Assembly (NCBI GenBank): GCA_020055645.1 | Contig: CM034546.1 | Location: 17,298,001 to 17,362,000, forward strand | Reading direction: 5' to 3' | DNA: 64,000 nucleotides | Origin: Tomocerus qinae | Lineage: Eukaryota > Arthropoda > Collembola > Entomobryomorpha > Tomoceridae | Position numbers and translations under genes: made by a program | Notes under the pieces: generated by a model | What the model was told of the DNA's origin: nothing | What the model saw: only the letters and a program-made list of their open reading frames with translations | The model's database searches: none | In this document: positions 9,959 to 22,850 of the stretch, in pieces | How positions within the stretch are numbered: position 1 is the first letter of the stretch | How the letters are laid out: every line of letters starts with the position of its first letter

Positions 9959-12861
9959 TATGTTTGGTTTTACCAATATTTTCGAAGGGTAACGTGGTTT
10001 ATTCTTTCGCTGACAAATGAAGACGATTCTGTGAATTTAATCTGGCCACAAACTACCGTATTAATCGATTTAGTTCCCCATATCGCAATAATTCCCCAGT
10101 TGAGGAACTAAATGAATAAATTTGGGAAAATATGACTCTCCAAATGTTTAGTTCCCCATATCGAAATAGTTCCCCATCCTAAAATCCTAAATTAAAGGCA
10201 TAAGAACCATAATATTATTATAAAATTCAAATCAGTGAATCTGCACTTAGCCAGTGCATATGTACCCAATCAGTGCATTTGTGCCAACCAGTGTACAAAA
10301 CACCATTTACCACTTATGATTGGTAAGTAGTTTTTAATGGTATTTAATGTTATTACCACCACCTAAACATTGGTGGTAAATAATATAATTGGTAAGAAAT
10401 GGTAAAAAATGGTTTTATATAAATTTCGTACAGAGTTTTGAATAAAATTCCACCCTAACACCGTTGCAGCTGACGATTGTTGTCCTAAATTGATTGCACA
10501 ACTTAATAAGTGTTAATAAATCCATTACCAATTTATGGAATAATTAATTTTAATTAAATGAGTACTTTTTCTAATTAAATGAAAGTTGGCTGTATAACAA
10601 GCGAATAATGTCGTTTAAACGACTGTTTCACTACTTCAGTGAACATTCGAATATAAATCTTAATTACTTATATTTTAGAGAAAATAGAGCATGAAAACCT
10701 ACTTTAATGCGTCGTTTGTGTATCACTATAACTTATCATTTTTACCATTAAATGCATTTTTACCACTGTGATGGTAAAAAAGGCTAAAAAAGTGGTAAAG
10801 TTTGTAAAGTAGAATGATGATGATGACGAAGAAATGGATATTGATTTAACCGAACCTATGGATGTATCTCTATCATTTGACGACGACGTTGAAATCTTAA
10901 TTCCAAAATTTCAACTAATATCATTCACTATATTTGCAATTTAATTCTGCATTGCAATAATACAAAAATTTGACAGAAATTTTTTATTTTGCCATTCGAA
11001 ATATAGTTCCCCATATCATAATAATTCCCCATGTGGGGAACTATAAGAATATTTTTGAGGAAAAAATGGTCTCCAAATGGGAGTTCCCCTGGGGAACTAA
11101 ATCGATTAATACGGTAATCAGAATGACGTTGAGTCGTTTTCTCTATTCACAATTTGTTCCCATAAACATTGCCTAGATCAACCATTTCGTGACAAACTGA
11201 TAAAATACATGGTTGAGAAAAGCGGATTTCTAAATACATTTGTGAATATAGCCGGTGGGAGGCATACGAATACTCTGAACAATATCAATCCTACAAAGCA
11301 TACTGTGGACCACCACTTCATAAAGCTTATTTCACAAATACTGTCTTTGTCAATAATGGACTTCCTCTTACGCGATTCTTTTCATTATTTTTGAAAGATA
11401 TCAAAATTCCACATTAGCTATGAACAGTCGAGAAGAGGTTTGTTATGGAAAGACAAGCAAAGTTTCGTTTTATATGCAATTGAGTTATAAAACCAATATT
11501 GATCATGATCCTTATTTAACAATGATGCCTACCATGGAGGAATCCTACAATTTCATTTCTTGTGTCGTTTTGGAAGATGAGAGTCTCTCCTTCTATGGAT
11601 ATATTAAACCCTTTGAACCTTATGCTTGGCTCGGCTTGATTGTTACAGTTTCTGTTGCAGTTGCTTTCGTCCATGGAGTAGTGTATTGGAAGAAAGAGGA
11701 AAGTATTCCATTTCTAATGATTTGTTATGCATATATCTTGGAAGTCAGTTATTCGCTCTCAGCCAAAGCAGATAAAACACTCTGGCTCAAGTTGGTCATT
11801 GGTCCGTTGTTGCTCATGTTCATCGTATTGACCAACGGATACAAAGGAATTGTCATCACGGATTTAGTTGAGCCACGCCCAGTCAAACAAATTGAATCTA
11901 TTGAACAACTGGCAAATCTCCGTGATATAAATGTTATTTCGACGACGAAACATGGTCACGACTTTGATCCTTTTCATGTCTCTTTAATCACATTAATTAT
12001 TACGCTACAGACATATTACCGTAACTGCTTGCGCATGAAAAACCTGGGCACATTTCCTTTCAACTTAACTTATTGCGAAGAAAAACTTCGAAAATATGAA
12101 AATTTTTCCACCGATTTTGAATATGATGTCAAAGATCAAAAAATATTAGAAAATTCCTTTCAGAACTTTGACGCAGAGCTACTTGATCGTCATTTTGGGT
12201 TTAGAATGACTTTTAACATAAATGGATTTCTAAATGCCAAAACGAAACAAATGTTAATGAAAATTAGGGAAATGGTTCGATTTCCTCCAGGATTTCCTTA
12301 TGCAATGACTCCTCACAGTTGGATTGCAAAATGCAACAATTCTGTTCTAATTATTCAGAGTTCCATTCTCCACCGACTTTTGAACGACTCCTACTGGAAT
12401 CCTCAGATTGGCGGAGTTCAACCGATTAAAAAGTTATACCGTGGAAAGGAAGAAGATGCAATTCTATTGACTTCTCTTTATACGGCATTTTTATCTGGAA
12501 ATGTTCCAATGCTAACTCCATTCCTAAGGCGTAATTTATTTGTTTTATGTCACTCAGGACTTTTTGATAAATGGTTGGAATATTACAAGAGATGGAATTT
12601 CACAGAATGCAAAACTTGCTGGTTGAGGGATCCACCGAGGGCTTTGACATTTTACAACTCAAATATAGGGACGATCTTTTATATTTTTATCATTGGGATT
12701 AATATACAGTACTGCCTTAACGTGGGAAAATCGGGTGTCTCTGAAGAAAACTTTCGTAGAAATTGTTTTTATTTTATTGAAATCCGCAAAAAAATTTAAA
12801 AGCAAAATTTTTGTATTTATTTTATAATTTTTCTCGTCAACAGTGTCCTACGTCATTATAA
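9959..12861 (+). pseudogene. IR pseudogene, array unit 2
   Basis: Copy of the intact IR from codon 182 onward. The first 544 coding bases are absent. A 1,059-bp transposon interrupts it at 10056-11114. A +2 insertion near 11370 (CTTACGCGATTC for CTTATGATTC) shifts the frame, and an ATG at 11420 reopens the frame through M1, M2 and S2. Unit-specific lesions are two extra G's near 11257 and a missing T near 12678, which replaces M3 with an unrelated tail. Confidence 0.9.
10056..11114. mobile_element. Non-autonomous DNA transposon with TA target duplication, unit 2 copy
   Basis: A 24-25 bp perfect terminal inverted repeat starts CCGTATTAATCGATTTAGTT and runs into CCCC. TA flanks both ends, and the empty site is the TA at 6816-6817 of the intact gene. 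TA duplication fits the Tc1/mariner-like superfamily, but no transposase is seen. Subterminal repeats read AGTTCCCCATATC. Inside lies a diverged TGGTAAGTGG-rich repeat (10289-10545) and an acidic coding-like stretch (10813-10944). Confidence 0.9.
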
Positions 12862-14258
12862 GAGATGCCCGATTCCATTGAAAATTTTGCTGTGTGAAAT
12901 TAGTGGTACAAATTTTGAAGTTGAGATTGCAATATTTAGACGGCGGGATTAAATTATACTCCACCTAAGTCTCTGCATTTTTGTCATGGAATACTATAAG
13001 AGTGAATGGCTTTAAATGTAATTAGGAATATCAGCAGTGATTAGCGACAATACAAGTTTGGACATGAAATATAAAGTCCTTTATACTTCTAACTTTTGGT
13101 ATTTTAATAAACCGTAACAAACAGATTAAACAGATTAGTACAGATTATTTAGACTTCCTAAAATATAAGTTTTAAAACTTTATTTTCTATGAAATATTTC
13201 CAATTAGCCCCTTAATTATTGAAATTAATCCTATTTATTTGATTGTACACCGAAAGTTATAAAAATGTTACTAAAAACCAAGGTTGCATTTGGTTTCCCC
13301 ATTTAAAATTGATATGAATGTGCCAATTTAATTGCAATTAATTTCTCAATCGGCAAGGGTTGTTAGTTGGTTGGATCTTGGATCCCACTCTAATAGATGA
13401 ACACTTATCAATTTGTAACAACAATGGTCATCTGCTAAGCTATTTTAACTTTGGCACCAAATTTTATTCAAAATTTAAACACGAAATTTAAATGAAACTA
13501 TTTTTACCATTTATACCACTTACCACCACATTTTAGGTAGTGGTATTTAACGTTACATACCATTAAAAACCACTTACCAGTGGTAAGCGGTAAATGGTAT
13601 TTTGTACACTGTCAATAATGCCATACAGTCCTCTGGCAATATAGCCTCAGCAGTTCTCATGAAGATGACCAATATAGTTAGTTCTTTGGAAAAGGATTAA
13701 GGTGTGGATTAGCTCATCACTACCACCAATTGTGTTATGAGTGTTAAATTTCATGAAAGATTTTCGAACGTTGGGCAGCTCATAATATTGATTAAAATGA
13801 GAAAAATTTCAATCTTTATGCGAATGATTGTCAAAACTGCAAAGTATCCTAAGAATTGTATTTAACATTTTGTAGACATTTTGTAGTGCGTTGAACTAAA
13901 ACACGAATAAATAAAAATGTGTAATAACAAAAGAGTATAATTTTTTCACCTAATTGTAAATGAGCGGAAAGCGGTATGAACTAATTATAAGAAACATTGA
14001 GATAGTTATGCAATCGTTGTTATTCATATTATCGAGATAATACTAAGGCAAAAAAGTAAACTTAAGTATTGCTACGAATTTTCTAGCTACAATGACTGAT
14101 GTTGAGAAAACATCCAACTTTATCAGTAATCGTAAGTAAATGATAACAAGGTTTTTAATTTATTACAAAAATGAATATAATTACAATCTTAGTCCAAAAC
14201 ATAAAAAATTATAATAGATTTGGGACAGAGTTTTTAGGCTTCTTCTTTTACAAAATAT

Positions 14259-17159
14259 TATGTTTGGTTTTACCAATATTTTCGAAGGGTAACGTGGTTT
14301 ATTCTTTCGCTGACAAATGAAGACGATTCTGTGAATTTAATCTGGCCACAAACTACCGTATTAATCGATTTAGTTCCCCATATCGCAATAATTCCCCAGT
14401 TGAGGAACTAAATGAATAAATTTGGGAAAATATGACTCTCCAAATGTTTAGTTCCCCATATCGAAATAGTTCCCCATCCTAAAATCCTAAATTAAAGGCA
14501 TAAGAACCATAATATTATTATAAAATTCAAATCAGTGAATCTGCACTTAGCCAGTGCATATGTACCCAATCAGTGCATTTGTGCCAACCAGTGTACAAAA
14601 CACCATTTACCACTTATGATTGGTAAGTAGTTTTTAATGGTATTTAATGTTATTACCACCACCTAAACATTGGTGGTAAATAATATAATTGGTAAGAAAT
14701 GGTAAAAAATGGTTTTATATAAATTTCGTACAGAGTTTTGAATAAAATTCCACCCTAACACCGTTGCAGCTGACGATTGTTGTCCTAAATTGATTGCACA
14801 ACTTAATAAGTGTTAATAAATCCATTACCAATTTATGGAATAATTAATTTTAATTAAATGAGTACTTTTTCTAATTAAATGAAAGTTGGCTGTATAACAA
14901 GCGAATAATGTCGTTTAAACGACTGTTTCACTACTTCAGTGAACATTCGAATATAAATCTTAATTACTTATATTTTAGAGAAAATAGAGCATGAAAACCT
15001 ACTTTAATGCGTCGTTTGTGTATCACTATAACTTATCATTTTTACCATTAAATGCATTTTTACCACTGTGATGGTAAAAAAGGCTAAAAAGTGGTAAAGT
15101 TTGTAAAGTAGAATGATGATGATGACGAAGAAATGGATATTGATTTAACCGAACCTATGGATGTATCTCTATCATTTGACGACGACGTTGAAATCTTAAT
15201 TCCAAAATTTCAACTAATATCATTCACTATATTTGCAATTTAATTCTGCATTGCAATAATACAAAAATTTGACAGAAATTTTTTATTTTGCCATTCGAAA
15301 TATAGTTCCCCATATCATAATAATTCCCCATGTGGGGAACTATAAGAATATTTTTGAGGAAAAAATGGTCTCCAAATGGGAGTTCCCCTGGGGAACTAAA
15401 TCGATTAATACGGTAATCAGAATGACGTTGAGTCGTTTTCTCTATTCACAATTTGTTCCCATAAACATTGCCTAGATCAACCATTTCGTGACAAACTGAT
15501 AAAATACATGGTTGAGAAAAGCGGATTTCTAAATACATTTGTGAATATAGCCGGTGAGGCATACGAATACTCTGAACAATATCAATCCTACAAAGCATAC
15601 TGTGGACCACCACTTCATAAAGCTTATTTCACAAATACTGTCTTTGTCAATAATGGACTTCCTCTTACGCGATTCTTTTCATTATTTTTGAAAGATATCA
15701 AAATTCCACATTAGCTATGAACAGTCGAGAAGAGGTTTGTTATGGAAAGACAAGCAAAGTTTCGTTTTATATGCAATTGAGTTATAAAACCAATATTGAT
15801 CATGATCCTTATTTAACAATGATGCCTACCATGGAGGAATCCTACAATTTCATTTCTTGTGTCGTTTTGGAAGATGAGAGTCTCTCCTTCTATGGATATA
15901 TTAAACCCTTTGAACCTTATGCTTGGCTCGGCTTGATTGTTACAGTTTCTGTTGCAGTTGCTTTCGTCCATGGAGTAGTGTATTGGAAGAAAGAGGAAAG
16001 TATTCCATTTCTAATGATTTGTTATGCATATATCTTGGAAGTCAGTTATTCGCTCTCAGCCAAAGCAGATAAAACACTCTGGCTCAAGTTGGTCATTGGT
16101 CCGTTGTTGCTCATGTTCATCGTATTGACCAACGGATACAAAGGAATTGTCATCACGGATTTAGTTGAGCCACGCCCAGTCAAACAAATTGAATCTATTG
16201 AACAACTGGCAAATCTCCGTGATATAAATGTTATTTCGACGACGAAACATGGTCACGACTTTGATCCTTTTCATGTCTCTTTAATCACATTAATTATTAC
16301 GCTACAGACATATTACCGTAACTGCTTGCGCATGAAAAACCTGGGCACATTTCCTTTCAACTTAACTTATTGCGAAGAAAAACTTCGAAAATATGAAAAT
16401 TTTTCCACCGATTTTGAATATGATGTCAAAGATCAAAAAATATTAGAAAATTCCTTTCAGAACTTTGACGCAGAGCTACTTGATCGTCATTTTGGGTTTA
16501 GAATGACTTTTAACATAAATGGATTTCTAAATGCCAAAACGAAACAAATGTTAATGAAAATTAGGGAAATGGTTCGATTTCCTCCAGGATTTCCTTATGC
16601 AATGACTCCTCACAGTTGGATTGCAAAATGCAACAATTCTGTTCTAATTATTCAGAGTTCCATTCTCCACCGACTTTTGAACGACTCCTACTGGAATCCT
16701 CAGATTGGCGGAGTTCAACCGATTAAAAAGTTATACCGTGGAAAGGAAGAAGATGCAATTCTATTGACTTCTCTTTATACGGCATTTTTATCTGGAAATG
16801 TTCCAATGCTAACTCCATTCCTAAGGCGTAATTTATTTGTTTTATGTCACTCAGGACTTTTTGATAAATGGTTGGAATATTACAAGAGATGGAATTTCAC
16901 AGAATGCAAAACTTGCTGGTTGAGGGATCCACCGAGGGCTTTGACATTTTACAACTCAAATATAGGGACGATCTTTTTTATATTTTTATCATTGGGATTA
17001 ATATACAGTACTGCCTTTACGTGGGAAAATCGGGTGTCTCTGAAGAAAACTTTCGTAGAAATTGTTTTTATTTTATTGAAATCCGCAAAAAATTTAAAAG
17101 CAAAATTTTTGTATTTATTTTATAATTTTTCTCGTCAACAGTGTCCTACGTCATTATAA
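14259..17159 (+). pseudogene. IR pseudogene, array unit 3
   Basis: Same inherited lesions as unit 2: no 5' coding part, transposon insertion and the +2 shift near 15668. It has no extra break after the internal ATG at 15717, from which a 480-residue frame runs through M1, M2, S2 and M3 to the natural stop. Such a product would lack the signal peptide and most of S1, so ligand binding is not expected. It is the least damaged of the six broken copies. Confidence 0.9.
14356..15413. mobile_element. TA-flanked non-autonomous DNA transposon, unit 3 copy
   Basis: Same ends, insertion point and TA flanks as the element in unit 2. It was copied by array amplification, not by new transposition. Confidence 0.9.
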
Positions 17160-18555
17160 GAGATGCCCGATTCCATTGAAAATTTTGCTGTGTGAAATTA
17201 GTGGTACAAATTTTGAAGTTGAGATTGCAATATTTAGACGGCGGGATTAAATTATACTCCACCTAAGTCTCTGCATTTTTGTCATGGAATACTATAAGAG
17301 TGAATGGCTTTAAATGTAATTAGGAATATCAGCAGTGATTAGCGACAATACAAGTTTGGACATGAAATATAAAGTCCTTTATACTTCTAACTTTTGGTAT
17401 TTTAATAAACCGTAACAAACAGATTAAACAGATTAGTACAGATTATTTAGACTTCCTAAAATATAAGTTTTAAAACTTTATTTTCTATGAAATATTTCCA
17501 ATTAGCCCCTTAATTATTGAAATTAATCCTATTTATTTGATTGTACACCGAAAGTTATAAAAATGTTACTAAAACCAAGGTTGCATTTGGTTTCCCCATT
17601 TAAAATTGATATGAATGTGCCAATTTAATTGCAATTAATTTCTCAATCGGCAAGGGTTGTTAGTTGGTTGGATCTTGGATCCCACTCTAATAGATGAACA
17701 CTTATCAATTTGTAACAACAATGGTCATCTGCTAAGCTATTTTAACTTTGGCACCAAATTTTATTCAAAATTTAAACACGAAATTTAAATGAAACTATTT
17801 TTACCATTTATACCACTTACCACCACATTTTAGGTAGTGGTATTTAACGTTACATACCATTAAAAACCACTTACCAGTGGTAAGCGGTAAATGGTATTTT
17901 GTACACTGTCAATAATGCCATACAGTCCTCTGGCAATATAGCCTCAGCAGTTCTCATGAAGATGACCAATATAGTTAGTTCTTTGGAAAAGGATTAAGGT
18001 GTGGATTAGCTCATCACTACCACCAATTGTGTTATGAGTGTTAAATTTCATGAAAGATTTTCGAACGTTGGGCAGCTCATAATATTGATTAAAATGAGAA
18101 AAATTTCAATCTTTATGCGAATGATTGTCAAAACTGCAAAGTATCCTAAGAATTGTATTTAACATTTTGTAGACATTTTGTAGTGCGTTGAACTAAAACA
18201 CGAATAAATAAAAATGTGTAATAACAAAAGAGTATAATTTTTTCACCTAATTGTAAATGAGCGGAAAGCGGTATGAACTAATTATAAGAAACATTGAGAT
18301 AGTTATGCAATCGTTGTTATTCATATTATCGAGATAATACTAAGGCAAAAAAGTAAACTTAAGTATTGCTACGAATTTTCTAGCTACAATGACTGATGTT
18401 GAGAAAACATCCAACTTTATCAGTAATCGTAAGTAAATGATAACAAGGTTTTTAATTTATTACAAAAATGAATATAATTACAATCTTAGTCCAAAACATA
18501 AAAAATTATAATAGATTTGGGACAGAGTTTTTAGGCTTCTTCTTTTACAAAATAT

Positions 18556-21453
18556 TATGTTTGGTTTTACCAATATTTTCGAAGGGTAACGTGGTTTATT
18601 CTTTCGCTGACAAATGAAGACGATTCTGTGAATTTAATCTGGCCACAAACTACCGTATTAATCGATTTAGTTCCCCATATCGCAATAATTCCCCAGTTGA
18701 GGAACTAAATGAATAAATTTGGGAAAATATGACTCTCCAAATGTTTAGTTCCCCATATCGAAATAGTTCCCCATCCTAAAATCCTAAATTAAAGGCATAA
18801 GAACCATAATATTATTATAAAATTCAAATCAGTGAATCTGCACTTAGCCAGTGCATATGTACCCAATCAGTGCATTTGTGCCAACCAGTGTACAAAACAC
18901 CATTTACCACTTATGATTGGTAAGTAGTTTTTAATGGTATTTAATGTTATTACCACCACCTAAACATTGGTGGTAAATAATATAATTGGTAAGAAATGGT
19001 AAAAAATGGTTTTATATAAATTTCGTACAGAGTTTTGAATAAAATTCCACCCTAACACCGTTGCAGCTGACGATTGTTGTCCTAAATTGATTGCACAACT
19101 TAATAAGTGTTAATAAATCCATTACCAATTTATGGAATAATTAATTTTAATTAAATGAGTACTTTTTCTAATTAAATGAAAGTTGGCTGTATAACAAGCG
19201 AATAATGTCGTTTAAACGACTGTTTCACTACTTCAGTGAACATTCGAATATAAATCTTAATTACTTATATTTTAGAGAAAATAGAGCATGAAAACCTACT
19301 TTAATGCGTCGTTTGTGTATCACTATAACTTATCATTTTTACCATTAAATGCATTTTTACCACTGTGATGGTAAAAAAGGCTAAAAAGTGGTAAAGTTTG
19401 TAAAGTAGAATGATGATGATGACGAAGAAATGGATATTGATTTAACCGAACCTATGGATGTATCTCTATCATTTGACGACGACGTTGAAATCTTAATTCC
19501 AAAATTTCAACTAATATCATTCACTATATTTGCAATTTAATTCTGCATTGCAATAATACAAAAATTTGACAGAAATTTTTTATTTTGCCATTCGAAATAT
19601 AGTTCCCCATATCATAATAATTCCCCATGTGGGGAACTATAAGAATATTTTGAGGAAAAAATGGTCTCCAAATGGGAGTTCCCCTGGGGAACTAAATCGA
19701 TTAATACGGTAATCAGAATGACGTTGAGTCGTTTTCTCTATTCACAATTTGTTCCCATAAACATTGCCTAGATCAACCATTTCGTGACAAACTGATAAAA
19801 TACATGGTTGAGAAAAGCGGATTTCTAAATACATTTGTGAATATAGCCGGTGAGGCATACGAATACTCTGAACAATATCAATCCTACAAAGCATACTGTG
19901 GACCACCACTTCATAAAGCTTATTTCACAAATACTGTCTTTGTCAATAATGGACTTCCTCTTACGCGATTCTTTTCATTATTTTTGAAAGATATCAAAAT
20001 TCCACATTAGCTATGAACAGTCGAGAAGAGGTTTGTTATGGAAAGACAAGCAAAGTTTCGTTTTATATGCAATTGAGTTATAAAACCAATATTGATCATG
20101 ATCCTTATTTAACAATGATGCCTACCATGGAGGAATCCTACAATTTCATTTCTTGTGTCGTTTTGGAAGATGAGAGTCTCTCCTTCTATGGATATATTAA
20201 ACCCTTTGAACCTTATGCTTGGCTCGGCTTGATTGTTACAGTTTCTGTTGCAGTTGCTTTCGTCCATGGAGTAGTGTATTGGAAGAAAGAGGAAAGTATT
20301 CCATTTCTAATGATTTGTTATGCATATATCTTGGAAGTCAGTTATTCGCTCTCAGCCAAAGCAGATAAAACACTCTGGCTCAAGTTGGTCATTGGTCCGT
20401 TGTTGCTCATGTTCATCGTATTGACCAACGGATACAAAGGAATTGTCATCACGGATTTAGTTGAGCCACGCCCAGTCAAACAAATTGAATCTATTGAACA
20501 ACTGGCAAATCTCCGTGATATAAATGTTATTTCGACGACGAAACATGGTCACGACTTTGATCCTTTTCATGTCTCTTTAATCACATTAATTATTACGCTA
20601 CAGACATATTACCGTAACTGCTTGCGCATGAAAAACCTGGGCACATTTCCTTTCAACTTAACTTATTGCGAAGAAAAACTTCGAAAATATGAAAATTTTT
20701 CCACCGATTTTGAATATGATGTCAAAGATCAAAAAATATTAGAAAATTCCTTTCAGAACTTTGACGCAGAGCTACTTGATCGTCATTTTGGGTTTAGAAT
20801 GACTTTTAACATAAATGGATTTCTAAATGCCAAAACGAAACAAATGTTAATGAAAATTAGGAAATGGTTCGATTTCCTCCAGGATTTCCTTATGCAATGA
20901 CTCCTCACAGTTGGATTGCAAAATGCAACAATTCTGTTCTAATTATTCAGAGTTCCATTCTCCACCGACTTTTGAACGACTCCTACTGGAATCCTCAGAT
21001 TGGCGGAGTTCAACCGATTAAAAGTTATACCGTGGAAAGGAAGAAGATGCAATTCTATTGACTTCTCTTTATACGGCATTTTTATCTGGAAATGTTCCAA
21101 TGCTAACTCCATTCCTAAGGCGTAATTTATTTGTTTTATGTCACTCAGGACTTTTTGATAAATGGTTGGAATATTACAAGAGATGGAATTTCACAGAATG
21201 CAAAACTTGCTGGTTGAGGGATCCACCGAGGGCTTTGACATTTTACAACTCAAATATAGGGACGATCTTTTTTATATTTTTATCATTGGGATTAATATAC
21301 AGTACTGCCTTTACGTGGGAAAATCGGGTGTCTCTGAAGAAAACTTTCGTAGAAATTGTTTTTATTTTATTGAAATCCGCAAAAAATTTAAAAGCAAAAT
21401 TTTTGTATTTATTTTATAATTTTTCTCGTCAACAGTGTCCTACGTCATTATAA
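18556..21453 (+). pseudogene. IR pseudogene, array unit 4
   Basis: Carries the inherited 5' loss, transposon and +2 shift. Two extra single-base losses break the S2 half: one G near 20861 (GGGAAATGG to GGAAATGG) and one A near 21021. Both are in homopolymers and could be consensus errors, but the inherited lesions alone disable the copy. Confidence 0.88.
18653..19709. mobile_element. TA-flanked non-autonomous DNA transposon, unit 4 copy
   Basis: Identical insertion site and termini to the unit 2 element; single-base homopolymer differences only. Confidence 0.9.
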
Positions 21454-22850
21454 GAGATGCCCGATTCCATTGAAAATTTTGCTGTGTGAAATTAGTGGTA
21501 CAAATTTTGAAGTTGAGATTGCAATATTTAGACGGCGGGATTAAATTATACTCCACCTAAGTCTCTGCATTTTTGTCATGGAATACTATAAGAGTGAATG
21601 GCTTTAAATGTAATTAGGAATATCAGCAGTGATTAGCGACAATACAAGTTTGGACATGAAATATAAAGTCCTTTATACTTCTAACTTTTGGTATTTTTAA
21701 TAAACCGTAACAAACAGATTAAACAGATTAGTACAGATTATTTAGACTTCCTAAAATATAAGTTTTAAAACTTTATTTTCTATGAAATATTTCAATTAGC
21801 CCCTTAATTATTGAAATTAATCCTATTTATTTGATTGTACACCGAAAGTTATAAAAATGTTACTAAAACCAAGGTTGCATTTGGTTTCCCCCATTTTAAA
21901 ATTGATATGAATGTGCCAATTTAATTGCAATTAATTTCTCAATCGGCAAGGGTTGTTAGTTGGTTGGATCTTGGATCCCACTCTAATAGATGAACACTTA
22001 TCAATTTGTAACAACAATGGTCATCTGCTAAGCTATTTTAACTTTGGCACCAAATTTTATTCAAAATTTAAACACGAAATTTAAATGAAACTATTTTTAC
22101 CATTTATACCACTTACCACCACATTTTAGGTAGTGGTATTTAACGTTACATACCATTAAAACCACTTACCAGTGGTAAGCGGTAAATGGTATTTTGTACA
22201 CTGTCAATAATGCCATACAGTCCTCTGGCAATATAGCCTCAGCAGTTCTCATGAAGATGACCAATATAGTTAGTTCTTTGGAAAAGGATTAAGGTGTGGA
22301 TTAGCTCATCACTACCACCAATTGTGTTATGAGTGTTAAATTTCATGAAAGATTTTCGAACGTTGGGCAGCTCATAATATTGATTAAAATGAGAAAAATT
22401 TCAATCTTTATGCGAATGATTGTCAAAACTGCAAAGTATCCTAAGAATTGTATTTAACATTTTGTAGACATTTTGTAGTGCGTTGAACTAAAACACGAAT
22501 AAATAAAAATGTGTAATAACAAAAGAGTATAATTTTTTCACCTAATTGTAAATGAGCGGAAAGCGGTATGAACTAATTATAAGAAACATTGAGATAGTTA
22601 TGCAATCGTTGTTATTCATATTATCGAGATAATACTAAGGCAAAAAAGTAAACTTAAGTATTGCTACGAATTTTCTAGCTACAATGACTGATGTTGAGAA
22701 AACATCCAACTTTATCAGTAATCGTAAGTAAATGATAACAAGGTTTTTAATTTATTACAAAAATGAATATAATTACAATCTTAGTCCAAAACATAAAAAA
22801 TTATAATAGATTTGGGACAGAGTTTTTAGGCTTCTTCTTTTACAAAATAT

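Noticed and set aside
15269-15475. 68-residue frame repeated in most array units (10970, 15269, 23861, 28166)
   Set aside because: It crosses the right end of the transposon into out-of-frame IR sequence; an artefact of the insertion.
16868-17125. 85-residue frame repeated in the array (8268, 16868, 21162, 25462, 34065)
   Set aside because: Shadow frame of the IR S2/M3 coding region.
15717-17159. Unit 3 as a functional short receptor of 480 residues
   Set aside because: It would lack the signal peptide and most of the ligand-binding half, and its frame depends on an internal ATG after a frameshift.
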